Shown here piece by piece: positions 1-7,293 of a stretch of 10,063 bases of DNA (positions are counted from its first letter, which is position 1; the number at the start of each line of letters is the position of its first letter). A program made the position numbers and the translations under genes. The DNA lies in the NCBI GenBank assembly GCA_965651255.1, contig CBFGRU010000108.1, positions 1-10,063 on the forward strand, given 5' to 3'. The notes under the pieces are model-generated. The model was not told the DNA's origin. It saw only the letters and a program-made list of their open reading frames with translations, and did no database searches. Source of the stretch: CBFGRU01 sp965651255 (lineage in GTDB: Bacteria > Planctomycetota > Phycisphaerae > Phycisphaerales > SM1A02).

Positions 1-804
1 GCGATCGACGCGGTGCAGCGCATGATGGTTGATCGCGCCTTCGGCGATGCGGGCGGTTCGGTTGTGATTGAAGAACGACTCACTGGACAGGAAGTCAGTG
101 TCCTCGCGCTCACCGACGGGCGAAACTTCTGCACCCTGCCACCGTGCCAGGATCACAAACAGGTTGGAGAAGGTGATGTCGGGCCGAACACCGGCGGCAT
201 GGGCGCGTATTGCCCGACGCCACTGATCGATGCGGCCATGATTGAACGCATCGAGCGCGAGGTTCTGATTCCGGCGGTTGACGCCCTCAAACGCGAGGGT
301 GTTCAGTACCGCGGCGTCCTGTACGCGGGCATGATGCTGACTCCGGGCGGCCCGAAAGTTCTCGAATTCAACTGCCGCTTCGGCGATCCGGAATGCCAGC
401 CGCTCATGATGCGGTTCAAGGGTGATCTGCTGGAGGTCCTCTGGGCGACCGCCGCGGGTACGCTGGATGAAGTCGATGTCGCATTCGATCCGCGAACGGC
501 GTGTTGTGTTGTCATGTGCGCGGGCGGATACCCGGGAACGTACTCAACAGGACACGTCATCACGGGTCTGGAAACATGCACTGGCGAGAATGACCTGATG
601 GTCTTCCATGCTGGAACGAAGCGGCAGCCCGATGGTTCGATCGTGACCAACGGCGGCCGCGTCCTCGGCGTTACCGCGCTCGCTGATGACCTGGCCGGCG
701 CGTGCGCCAGGGCCAACGCCGCGTGTGAACGGATTCACTTTGAAGGCGCGTTCTATCGACGCGATATCGGCCACCGCGTCCTTTCGGCACCCAGCAAGCC
801 GTAA
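1..804 (+). CDS. purD: Phosphoribosylamine--glycine ligase (GAR synthetase), 3' part only
   Basis: This enzyme joins glycine to 5-phosphoribosylamine using ATP, the second step of de novo purine synthesis in the cytoplasm. The frame is open from base 1 and gives 267 residues. The family is usually about 420-430 residues, so roughly the first 160 are outside the window and the true start is not visible. What is seen is the ATP-grasp region and the C-terminal domain: GPNTGGMGAY (about bases 181-210), the metal- and ATP-binding stretch EFNCRFGDPE (about 364-393), GGYPG (about 526-540), FHAGTK (about 604-621), NGGRVLGVTA (about 649-681) and a final YRRDIGHR close to the stop. All match the E. coli PurD C-terminal half in order and spacing. 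The usual T after DPE is C here (DPECQP), a variant also found in eukaryotic GARS. No frameshift or internal stop is seen. gdhA starts 18 bases after the stop, so the two are probably co-transcribed, linking two nitrogen-handling steps. Confidence 0.96.
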   Translation, partial: AIDAVQRMMVDRAFGDAGGSVVIEERLTGQEVSVLALTDGRNFCTLPPCQDHKQVGEGDVGPNTGGMGAYCPTPLIDAAMIERIEREVLIPAVDALKREGVQYRGVLYAGMMLTPGGPKVLEFNCRFGDPECQPLMMRFKGDLLEVLWATAAGTLDEVDVAFDPRTACCVVMCAGGYPGTYSTGHVITGLETCTGENDLMVFHAGTKRQPDGSIVTNGGRVLGVTALADDLAGACARANAACERIHFEGAFYRRDIGHRVLSAPSKP

Positions 805-811
805 GAGTGGC

Positions 812-817
812 AAGGAG
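812..817 (+). promoter_or_regulatory. Ribosome binding site of gdhA
   Basis: AAGGAG lies 5 bases before the ATG at 823 but only 2 bases before the in-frame TTG at 820. The spacing therefore selects ATG 823 as the start. It sits in the 18-base gap after the purD stop, and no separate promoter is visible there. Confidence 0.75.
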
Positions 818-822
818 TCTTG

Positions 823-2238
823 ATGAGTCAGACCCAGTCGGCTGGCATCCGATGTGTTCCCCAAGCAAGCAAACGGGCAACGGACTATGTGCAGGGCGTT
901 CGAGCCCAACTGCAGGGCCGGCTGGAACATGAAACCGAGTTCCTGCAGGCAGTTGAAGAAATCGTTCCGTCTCTTGCACCGGTGTTTGATGAACATCCGG
1001 AGTGGATCGAAGCAGCGGTGCTCGAACGCATCGTAGAACCGGAACGTGTCCTCTCATTTCGCGTGGCGTGGACTGACGATGACAACAAAGTTCAGGTCAA
1101 CCGGGCCTGGCGGATTGGCTTTTCCAGTGTGATCGGCCCGTACAAAGGCGGGCTGCGATTTCATCCATCCGTCAACTTGAGCATCCTGAAGTTTCTGGGG
1201 TTTGAACAGGTATTCAAGAATTCACTGACGGGGCAGATGCTCGGGGGCGGTAAGGGCGGCAGCGACTTTGACCCGAAGGGAAAGAGTCACGCAGAAGTCA
1301 TGCGCTTCTGCCAATCGTTCATGAGCGGCCTGTATCGCCATATCGGACCGGATATCGATGTTCCGGCTGGCGACATCGGCGTCGGCGCACGTGAGATCGG
1401 CTATCTCTTCGGCCAGTTTCGCCGACTGACCGGTTGCTTCAACGGCGCGTTGACCGGAAAGCAGCCGGGCTGGGGCGGCAGCGCCATTCGTACCGAGGCC
1501 ACCGGCTATGGTGTCGTCTACTTTGCGATGGAGATGCTGAATACGCGTGATGAATCGATTCGCGGGCGGCGATGTCTGGTCTCCGGGGCGGGGAATGTCG
1601 CTCAATACACGGTTGAAAAGCTCATCAACCAGGGCGCCATCCCACTGACAATGTCCGACTCGGATGGTTTCATTTACGTTGAAGGCGGCATCGATCAACC
1701 GCTACTGGATGAAATCAAGGAACTGAAGAATCGTCGGCGCGGTCGATTGAGCGAACTCGCCGATGGCAGGGATGGTGTTCGTTTCACTCACGTTCCTCAG
1801 GATCGCGAAGAGAATCCACTCTGGAAGATCGAATCCGACTGCGCGTTCCCGTGTGCCACGCAGAATGAAATCAACGGCAAGGATGCGATGAATCTCGTTC
1901 AGAACGGGGTTCGCCTCATTGCTGAAGGTGCGAACATGCCAACGACTGCTGAGGGCCAGAATGTCTTTCTGGAGAACGGCGTTCTGTACGGCCCCGCAAA
2001 GGCCGCGAATGCAGGCGGCGTGGCCGTCAGTGCGCTGGAAATGGCTCAGAACAGTCAACGAGAAGCGTGGACCAGTGACAACGTTGAGATACGGCTTCGC
2101 GAAATCATGCACACGATTTTTCGCCAGTGTGATCACGCGGCAGAAAAGTACGGAGTTCCCGGAAACTATCTCGTGGGTTCGAACATTGCCGGCTTCACCA
2201 AGGTCGCGCAGGCGATCGTTGATCAGGGCGTCATCTGA
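823..2238 (+). CDS. gdhA: Glutamate dehydrogenase, hexameric, probably NADP-dependent
   Basis: It interconverts 2-oxoglutarate plus ammonia and glutamate, the direct route of ammonia assimilation in the cytoplasm. The product has 471 residues from ATG 823. The N-terminal ELFV dehydrogenase domain holds PYKGGLRFHP (106-115, substrate-binding lysine 108), GGGKGGSDFDPKGK (141-154, catalytic lysine 144) and DVPAGDIGVG (179-188, catalytic aspartate 184). The Rossmann domain has SGAGNVAQY (254-262), with the turn SDSDG (278-282) close to the S-D-S pattern of the NADP-dependent E. coli enzyme. The C-terminal part has CATQNE (344-349), AEGANMPTT (367-375) and KAANAGGVA (393-401). It aligns with E. 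coli GdhA nearly throughout, but the N-terminus is about 16 residues longer before the first shared block. NADP use is inferred from the turn and not proven. The gene follows purD closely and converges on the DUF1501 gene with only 12 bases between stops. Confidence 0.96.
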   Translation: MSQTQSAGIRCVPQASKRATDYVQGVRAQLQGRLEHETEFLQAVEEIVPSLAPVFDEHPEWIEAAVLERIVEPERVLSFRVAWTDDDNKVQVNRAWRIGFSSVIGPYKGGLRFHPSVNLSILKFLGFEQVFKNSLTGQMLGGGKGGSDFDPKGKSHAEVMRFCQSFMSGLYRHIGPDIDVPAGDIGVGAREIGYLFGQFRRLTGCFNGALTGKQPGWGGSAIRTEATGYGVVYFAMEMLNTRDESIRGRRCLVSGAGNVAQYTVEKLINQGAIPLTMSDSDGFIYVEGGIDQPLLDEIKELKNRRRGRLSELADGRDGVRFTHVPQDREENPLWKIESDCAFPCATQNEINGKDAMNLVQNGVRLIAEGANMPTTAEGQNVFLENGVLYGPAKAANAGGVAVSALEMAQNSQREAWTSDNVEIRLREIMHTIFRQCDHAAEKYGVPGNYLVGSNIAGFTKVAQAIVDQGVI

Positions 2239-2250
2239 GCCATCTGATCG

Positions 2251-3372
2251 TTATCGCGCGCCATCCACAAACTGGTACCCCGGGAAGACCCTGTTCAAGT
2301 CGATCGACGGCGAATGCGCACGCAAGATTGGCGCGATGACATCGCGATAGTTCAGTCGGACCGGCACATCACCGGGACCGAGCAGGTGTTCGACTTCCAG
2401 ATCATCCCACCCGCTCATGACTCCACCCTGGATGCCCCGGCCCAGCGCGAACATGACGGATCCAAGCCCATGATCTGTTCCGTAGCTTGTGTTTTCATAC
2501 ACCCGTCGCCCGAACTCCGTCATCACGACAATCTGTATTCGATTCGCTTCTGAACCGAGATCGGTAAGAAATGCGTGCACACCGTTCGCCAGCTCTTCCA
2601 TGAGTGAACCGATGAAGACGTTCTGCGTGAAGTGTGTATCCCACCCATGCAGGTCGATCGTACTGGCGACAAGGCCAACATCTGCGCGAATGAGCCGAGC
2701 GAGTTCACGTAACCCGCGCCCGAATGTTGATTCGGGATACAACGCTCCGTGCAGCGGTGATGCATTCTGTGCGCGCACCTGTCGCAAGCGAGTAATAGCG
2801 CCCAGCGTATCCCGTGCACTTTGACCGAGTGGACCAGTCGTTCGTGCATACAGTCGCGCAAGTTGATCGATGAGATGCGGATCTTCATTCGCCAATGCGA
2901 AGTCGCGTATAGATTGCATCACAGCCCCACCCGGTGCACCGCGCATTGACTCGGGAAGAGTGGTCCCGATTGCGACAGCACTCAACGCTCCGGGCATTCC
3001 GCCTCGCGCTCGCAAGTATCGCCCAAGCCAGCCGCCGCCGGCATCTCCCCCGTGCTCCATGTAGTCCTGGGCCTCAAAGTGCGAACGTGTCGTATCTTCA
3101 GTCCCGGCACCATGAACGATGGCCATCTCTCCGCGATCGAACCAATGCATCAGCGGCCGGAGTCTGGCGTTCAAGGAGAAGCGATCATCAAGTCGAATCG
3201 CGTCAGACCCGGAGACCCCGATCGTTGGTCGCGCACGGTGGTATGCGTCATCGGAAACCGGCGGAACCAGCGTCAATCCATCAGCGCCGCCGCGGAGAAA
3301 GACAACAACCAACACCCGATCCTGGACACTATCCGGCTCAAGGTAGTCATGTCGAACGATGGGAAGAGCCAT
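2251..3372 (-). CDS. DUF1501 family protein without signal peptide
   Basis: This 373-residue protein belongs to DUF1501, a family of unknown function with the alkaline phosphatase/sulfatase type of fold, common in planctomycetes and usually paired with DUF1800. Family-like motifs are FLRGGADGL (25-33), DTTRSHFEAQDYMEHG (93-108), DLHGWDTH (240-247), TEFGRR (285-290), GTDHG (298-302) and a C-terminal VFPG. The conserved Asp and His residues are those expected to form a metal site in this fold, but activity is unknown. Most members begin with a Tat signal. This one starts MALPIVRHDY and goes straight into the core strand, and the frame upstream of the ATG closes at a TGA at 3385-3387, so no signal can be added in frame. 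A GAAGG at 3382-3386, 9 bases before the ATG, supports the start. It is the last gene of a three-gene operon, 24 bases after the DUF1800 stop. Family assignment is firm and function is not known. Confidence 0.9.
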   Translation of the reverse strand: MALPIVRHDYLEPDSVQDRVLVVVFLRGGADGLTLVPPVSDDAYHRARPTIGVSGSDAIRLDDRFSLNARLRPLMHWFDRGEMAIVHGAGTEDTTRSHFEAQDYMEHGGDAGGGWLGRYLRARGGMPGALSAVAIGTTLPESMRGAPGGAVMQSIRDFALANEDPHLIDQLARLYARTTGPLGQSARDTLGAITRLRQVRAQNASPLHGALYPESTFGRGLRELARLIRADVGLVASTIDLHGWDTHFTQNVFIGSLMEELANGVHAFLTDLGSEANRIQIVVMTEFGRRVYENTSYGTDHGLGSVMFALGRGIQGGVMSGWDDLEVEHLLGPGDVPVRLNYRDVIAPILRAHSPSIDLNRVFPGYQFVDGAR

Positions 3373-3396
3373 GGCCTTCTGCCTTCAAAGAGTGCA

Positions 3397-4842
3397 TCAA
3401 TGAAACTGGAACGCAGGTGATGCCAAGAGGAGCGCGATCGCAGCATCATCTGCAACGATCGTCGCTTCCACATCGCTCGGCAAACGGCCGAGAAGATGGG
3501 CGGCCATCGCTTCTCGTGTACCGAATCGACTCAGCAGGCGCGCTGCATCAAACGATGTTCCGCCCAGCGCTCCCTCGGAAATCGCGATCGCGAAGTTCCA
3601 CCTCCAAAGCAGGGAACCCAACCACGGGTCCGGCTCCAGGGGATACCCATCGGGTGTGGGGTACTGGAACGGCGCGTGCCCCATCCGTTCAAGCGCTTCC
3701 GTGATCGGCGTTCCAGCATTGGTCTCGGCGTCAACGGCCCGGAGCGCGCTGATGATGAATCGAGCTGGTCGCTTGAAAAGATTGCCCCGTCGCGCCATGA
3801 ACTCGGTCGTCATGAACAACGCCTGCAAGGTCGCCGGGATATCGCCTGATGAATTGACAAACGCTTGTGCGACCTGCTCTGTCGTTTCGTCAGCGACATC
3901 CTGCGCAATGAACTTCTGACAGAGTTTGTTTGCGATGTGCCGTGATGTGGAGGGATGAGCACACACGATGTCGAGGACACGATCAAGGTCGGCCTCTCCC
4001 CCGCCGGCCGAAATCCTCTGCCCAAGCACGGTCTTCTCTCCATTGTCATGGTTCGCGGCAACGAACTCCACTCGATACGAGCGCCAGAATTCGTTGCGAT
4101 ACGTCCATCCGGACAGGCAACGCGCAACTTCCATTACATCCTGTTGCGAGTATCCGCCGTGTACACCAAGCGTGTGCAGTTCAAGGAGTTCCCGCGCGTA
4201 GTTCTCGTTCGGCCGCTCATCAGGATGCTGCACTTTGTTGTCGTGGCCATCCAGATAAATCAGCATCGCCGGACTCAACGCGGATGCCTTCAGCAGGTCC
4301 CGAAAGTTTCCCAGCGCGTGCCGACGAATCACATCCCGATCATCTGCCACTTTGACCCATCGACAATCGCCCTTGCTCGATGCGATGTTGAGGTGATCGC
4401 TCCAGAAGTCCACCATCACCTCAAACAACTGCCGACGACTGTACACCGCGCGGAGAACTCGCGCGCGAACCAGATCCGTCAGCAGTTCACGTGGATGATA
4501 GTTGTAGAGATTTCCACCGCTTTCGTGAATGGTTGGAATTGCTCCGACGCGCCACTGCGCAGCCCGGTCGGGGAGATCCGCAGGATTCAGTTGCTCTTCA
4601 ATAAACGCTTCCACTCCCATCGCCGAGACACGCGCGAAGTCCTCCGGCCGAGGGCCAAATGTCAGACGATTGAGCACGTGTCGCACGGGGTCAATCGCAT
4701 CTCCACTCGGCGGGATGAAGACATCGGGCCCCACTCCATCGAGTTGACGAGCAAGTTGCTCCAGCGCGGAATCGCAGCCGATGAGAGTGCTGGCAAGCCC
4801 CGTCACACCAAGCATCTGTATGAAACTGCGGCGGGTAGTCAT
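3397..4842 (-). CDS. DUF1800 family protein, Tat-exported putative lipoprotein
   Basis: DUF1800 proteins are large, mostly helical, usually exported proteins of unknown function, generally encoded beside DUF1501. Read from ATG 4842 the product has 481 residues. The N-terminus is a twin-arginine signal: TTRRSFIQ (2-9), a hydrophobic run, then the lipobox-like LIGC with Cys23 as the possible lipid attachment site. Family motifs follow: RHVLNRLTFGP (54-64), FWSDHLNI (146-153), NENYARELLELHTLGVHGGY (from 212) running into DVMEVARCLSGWT, and HDNGEKTVLG (265-274). Length is normal for a compact member. The frame is open to an earlier ATG at 4887, but that adds 15 charged residues before the twin-arginine motif and overlaps the upstream gene, while GAGGA at 4852-4856 sits 9 bases before ATG 4842. 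It is the middle gene of the operon, 16 bases after the membrane protein gene and 24 before DUF1501. Location is inferred to be the outer face of a membrane. No enzymatic role can be assigned. Confidence 0.92.
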   Translation of the reverse strand: MTTRRSFIQMLGVTGLASTLIGCDSALEQLARQLDGVGPDVFIPPSGDAIDPVRHVLNRLTFGPRPEDFARVSAMGVEAFIEEQLNPADLPDRAAQWRVGAIPTIHESGGNLYNYHPRELLTDLVRARVLRAVYSRRQLFEVMVDFWSDHLNIASSKGDCRWVKVADDRDVIRRHALGNFRDLLKASALSPAMLIYLDGHDNKVQHPDERPNENYARELLELHTLGVHGGYSQQDVMEVARCLSGWTYRNEFWRSYRVEFVAANHDNGEKTVLGQRISAGGGEADLDRVLDIVCAHPSTSRHIANKLCQKFIAQDVADETTEQVAQAFVNSSGDIPATLQALFMTTEFMARRGNLFKRPARFIISALRAVDAETNAGTPITEALERMGHAPFQYPTPDGYPLEPDPWLGSLLWRWNFAIAISEGALGGTSFDAARLLSRFGTREAMAAHLLGRLPSDVEATIVADDAAIALLLASPAFQFH

Positions 4843-4851
4843 CGAACATGT

Positions 4852-4856
4852 TCCTC
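4852..4856 (-). promoter_or_regulatory. Ribosome binding site of the DUF1800 gene
   Basis: GAGGA on the minus strand, 9 bases before ATG 4842, in the 16-base gap after the membrane protein gene. It decides between ATG 4842 and the longer in-frame ATG at 4887. Confidence 0.65.
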
Positions 4857-4858
4857 GA

Positions 4859-5434
4859 TCAGGACTTCGCCCCATCACCAAAGGCAAGCTCGCCGCTCAA
4901 TTGTTGCTCCAGACGATCGCCGGTTGGGTGCAGGCGCGGCCTTGCCGGAATTGCACTGCGGGTCGGGAAACAACCCAATACGGCACAACCAACTCCCGTG
5001 GCCAACGAGATCGGGAGCAGGACAATCCACCCCAACAGCGGGAATGCCCAGGTCAGGGTGAGAACGATGCCTCCGCGAATCGTGGTCTTCCAGGGTGATT
5101 GTTCATCGTCGGTCGTCCGACCAATGTGGCAGGCCAAAGACGATGTCCCCAGGAATGCCAGAAGAAACCACGCCATCGCAATCATCACACCGATCGCCGG
5201 CAGTGGAGGCACCGCCTGACCGACCTGAATGATGATCAGCGCACTGATGAGCCACGGGATCGAGATACCGAGACCCACCAAGGCCGCCAGCCACGGCCGA
5301 CGTGCGAACCGCTCCTGTCCGCGGGTCACGATGGTGGGAAACACGGTGCGTGCCAGTACAAAGTACGCGGTCAGCACGAGAATCACGCCGATGTGCAGAA
5401 ACACGGTGGCGTAGACCTGTTGAAGTGTGAGCAT
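4859..5434 (-). CDS. Multi-pass integral membrane protein, unknown function
   Basis: I do not recognise this 191-residue protein. Hydrophobic segments lie at about 7-29, 48-71, 79-104 and a long one at 121-157 interrupted by prolines, which could be one or two passes. The loop between the first two (TRGQERFARRP) is strongly basic and therefore probably cytoplasmic. Counting the last segment as two passes gives five helices with N-out and a basic C-terminal tail inside, which fits the positive-inside rule. The third segment ends in SLACHIG with adjacent Cys and His, and two more Cys (150, 155) lie near the end of the last segment. A haem- or metal-binding role is not shown by any known motif. 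The start is supported by GGAGT at 5441-5445, 6 bases before ATG 5434. It is the first gene of the operon with DUF1800 and DUF1501, so it may be a membrane partner of those exported or associated proteins. That role is inferred from position only. Confidence 0.8.
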   Translation of the reverse strand: MLTLQQVYATVFLHIGVILVLTAYFVLARTVFPTIVTRGQERFARRPWLAALVGLGISIPWLISALIIIQVGQAVPPLPAIGVMIAMAWFLLAFLGTSSLACHIGRTTDDEQSPWKTTIRGGIVLTLTWAFPLLGWIVLLPISLATGVGCAVLGCFPTRSAIPARPRLHPTGDRLEQQLSGELAFGDGAKS

Positions 5435-5534
5435 GTGGCTACTCCGAAGTCAGTCGTTCAATCACTGGTACTGCACTTCGGGCAGCATTGGTTGAGTGGA
5501 AACTCGATGTGCCACCGAGTTCCATCGGCGGCGT

Positions 5535-5540
5535 ATAGTG
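5535..5540 (+). promoter_or_regulatory. Candidate -10 element for scoB (weak)
   Basis: TATAGT lies 68 bases before the scoB start in the 174-base gap between divergent genes. The 17-base position upstream (5512-5517, CCACCG) does not resemble a -35 box, so this is only a possible promoter. The sequence GTATAGTNTG also occurs before fliA on the other strand. No convincing promoter for the minus-strand operon starting at 5434 was found in this gap. Confidence 0.25.
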
Positions 5541-5608
5541 TGAACATTCGCTCCGGATCGTCCCGGAACCGTTCGGTGAGTTCACACACGGAAACCTGAG
5601 GAGACTTC

Positions 5609-6274
5609 ATGCCGCTCGACCGCGACCAGATCACTCAGCGTGCTGCCCGGGAACTGCGCGATGGGTACTACGTGAACCTGGGAATCGGTATTCCGACGCT
5701 CGTGGCCAATCATGTCCCTCAGGGCATGACCGTGTGGCTGCAATCGGAGAACGGCCTGTTGGGTATGGGCCCATTTCCGACGGATGAAGAGGTTGATGCG
5801 GATCTGATCAACGCGGGGAAGCAGACCGTGACCGGCGTGCCCGGACACTCGTACTTTTCCTCTGCGGACAGTTTCGGCATGATCCGTGGCGGTCACATCG
5901 ATCTGGCAATTCTCGGCGCGATGGAAGTCAGTGAGCGCGGTGACATCGCGAACTGGATGATCCCCGGAAAGATGGTCAAGGGCATGGGCGGCGCGATGGA
6001 CCTCGTGGCCGGCGTCAAGCGCGTCATCGTCACCATGGATCACACCAACAAGAAGGGTGAACCAAAGTTCATTCCCGAGTGCACGCTGCCGCTGACCGGC
6101 CAGGCGTGCGTCAACATGCTCATTACTGACCTGTGCGTCATGGTTCGCAGTGATGAGACCGGCCGATTCATTCTGACCGAGCTTGCACCGGATGTCAGCG
6201 TGGATGAAGTCGCCGCGAAGACAACCGCAAAGTTTGATGTCGCTGACAATGTCATCACGGTTGCGGCGACCTGA
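5609..6274 (+). CDS. scoB: 3-oxoacid CoA-transferase (SCOT-type), subunit B
   Basis: This is the beta subunit of a CoA-transferase that moves CoA between succinyl-CoA and a 3-oxoacid such as acetoacetate, used in ketone body or 3-oxoadipate-type metabolism in the cytoplasm. The product is 221 residues, normal for the B subunit. Motifs are NLGIGIPT (23-30), SENGLLG (46-52) with catalytic glutamate 47, DADLINAGK near 63-71, MIRGGHIDLAILG near 90-102 and NWMIPGKMVKGMGGAMDL near 114-131. These match Bacillus ScoB closely, which favours SCOT over the related AtoA or PcaJ branches, though substrate choice cannot be settled by eye. GAGGAG at 5598-5603, 5 bases before the ATG, is a strong ribosome site. 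The catalytic partner needs an A subunit (scoA), normally directly upstream, but the upstream neighbour here is an unrelated gene on the other strand and the downstream one is fliA, also on the other strand. The A subunit must lie elsewhere or be absent. Confidence 0.94.
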   Translation: MPLDRDQITQRAARELRDGYYVNLGIGIPTLVANHVPQGMTVWLQSENGLLGMGPFPTDEEVDADLINAGKQTVTGVPGHSYFSSADSFGMIRGGHIDLAILGAMEVSERGDIANWMIPGKMVKGMGGAMDLVAGVKRVIVTMDHTNKKGEPKFIPECTLPLTGQACVNMLITDLCVMVRSDETGRFILTELAPDVSVDEVAAKTTAKFDVADNVITVAAT

Positions 6275-6327
6275 CTTCTGGGTTTCATCTTCATATCGGC
6301 CGGTATTCAAGGACAGACACAAATGAA

Positions 6328-6359
6328 CCGCCGCACGACCAGTTGAGATCGTGCGGCGG
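6328..6359. terminator. Bidirectional intrinsic terminator between scoB and fliA
   Basis: CCGCCGCACGA (6328-6338) and TCGTGCGGCGG (6349-6359) form a perfect 11-base-pair GC-rich stem with a 10-base loop. On the plus strand it is followed by GTTCTTT, and on the minus strand by TTCATTTGTGT, so both sides have a short T-rich tract, though neither is a full run of T. It lies 54 bases after the scoB stop and 38 bases after the fliA stop in the only gap between two convergent genes, exactly where a shared terminator is expected. Confidence 0.82.
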
Positions 6360-6396
6360 AGTTCTTTGCGGAATACAGGAACGGAATCTGCTTGCC

Positions 6397-7215
6397 TCAG
6401 ACTTCCTTCACCCGGTGCTGCATCTGCGCCTTCAGGCGCGCAAGTATTGATGAGTGCATCTGGCTCACGCGGGATTCAGACAAGGCAAGCGTTGCGCCGA
6501 TCTCTTTCATCGTCATCTCTTCGAAGTAGTACAGGACAACGATGAGGCGCTCGGCGCGAGAGAGGCCTTTGGTAATGAGTGATTTCAGGTCATCACGTTG
6601 CAGACTCAGCAGCGGGTTCGTCTGCCGATGGTCCTTGATTACATCGATCTCGCGCACATCCTTGTTGGAATCAGTCTCAAACCACTTGCGGTTCAGTGAT
6701 ACCAGGCCGACGGGTCGCGAGTCTTTCTGCAGCTTCTCGAACTCTTCGCTGGAGACGCTCATGCGTGCGCAGAGTTCCTGCTCGGTGGGCTTGCGGCCGA
6801 GTTCCATCTCGAGCGCCTTGCGCGCGCGATCGACCTTGGCAGTGCGAGCTCGCACCAGCCGCGGCACCCAGTCCATGGCGCGCAGCTCATCGAAGATTGC
6901 TCCGCGAATTCGCTGTGTGCAATACGTCTCGAATTTGACCCCGCGTTCAAGATCGAACGCATCGATCGCATCCATCAGGCCGAACAGGCCCGCGGACATC
7001 AGATCATCAACATCGACTTCGTTCGGCAGCCGCATGTGCATGCGCTCCGCCGTATAGCGAACAAGGTCGAGGTATTGTTCGATGAGGAAATTGCGGATTG
7101 CCTCGGAACCGGTCTTGCGGTACTCACGCCAGACTTCTTCCCGCGGCATCTCATCGTACGAGACGGCAGCGGAGGTGCGACGAGACATCGACGAACGAAC
7201 GGACGATTTCGGCAT
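6397..7215 (-). CDS. fliA: RNA polymerase sigma factor for flagellar genes (sigma-28, FliA/WhiG type)
   Basis: It directs RNA polymerase to late flagellar and chemotaxis promoters. The product has 272 residues, slightly longer than E. coli FliA (about 240) because of a basic, Ser/Arg-rich N-terminal tail of about 20 residues. Region 2 spans about 45-118 with the signature RLPNEVDVDDLMSAGLFGL (62-80), FETYCTQRIRGAIFDELRAM (95-114) and DWVPR (115-119). Region 3 spans about 125-175 with ELGRKPTEQEL. Region 4 spans about 205-265 with a helix-turn-helix MKEIGATLALSESRVSQMH (236-254). These match FliA block for block. A ribosome site AAGGAG at 7223-7228 sits 7 bases before the ATG. It lies downstream of flhF, flhG and a small membrane protein gene on the same strand and may be read both from upstream and from a local promoter at 7294-7322. 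No anti-sigma factor gene (flgM) is seen in the window. Confidence 0.95.
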   Translation of the reverse strand: MPKSSVRSSMSRRTSAAVSYDEMPREEVWREYRKTGSEAIRNFLIEQYLDLVRYTAERMHMRLPNEVDVDDLMSAGLFGLMDAIDAFDLERGVKFETYCTQRIRGAIFDELRAMDWVPRLVRARTAKVDRARKALEMELGRKPTEQELCARMSVSSEEFEKLQKDSRPVGLVSLNRKWFETDSNKDVREIDVIKDHRQTNPLLSLQRDDLKSLITKGLSRAERLIVVLYYFEEMTMKEIGATLALSESRVSQMHSSILARLKAQMQHRVKEV

Positions 7216-7293
7216 CGGTCGGCTCCTTGACCCTGGCCTTCTCTCTCAATCGCCAGCCAATCCTTTGGTGGCGGTCGTCATCAAGTTCCACAG

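Noticed and set aside
820..822. TTG as start of gdhA
   Set aside because: Only 2 bases from the ribosome site AAGGAG; the ATG at 823 has the right spacing.
2221..2249. GATCAG / CTGATC inverted repeat at the end of gdhA as a terminator
   Set aside because: Stem of only six pairs with a 17-base loop, partly inside the coding region, and no T tract on either side.
2934..3704. Open frame of 256 codons on the plus strand across DUF1501 and DUF1800
   Set aside because: Spans the junction of two real opposite-strand genes and has a low-complexity Arg/Pro/Ser translation.
4843..4887. Earlier ATG for the DUF1800 gene
   Set aside because: It would overlap the upstream gene by 29 bases and put 15 charged residues ahead of the twin-arginine signal; GAGGA precedes ATG 4842 at good spacing.
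3955..5061. Open frame of 368 codons on the plus strand opposite the DUF1800 gene
   Set aside because: It lies antisense to a gene with clear family motifs, its translation is rich in Arg, His, Pro and Ser with no recognisable domain, and it crosses two real genes.
5582..6322. Open frame of 246 codons on the minus strand covering all of scoB
   Set aside because: Pure antisense of a highly conserved gene; the translation is His/Asp/Arg-rich and domain-free, as expected from a codon-bias shadow.
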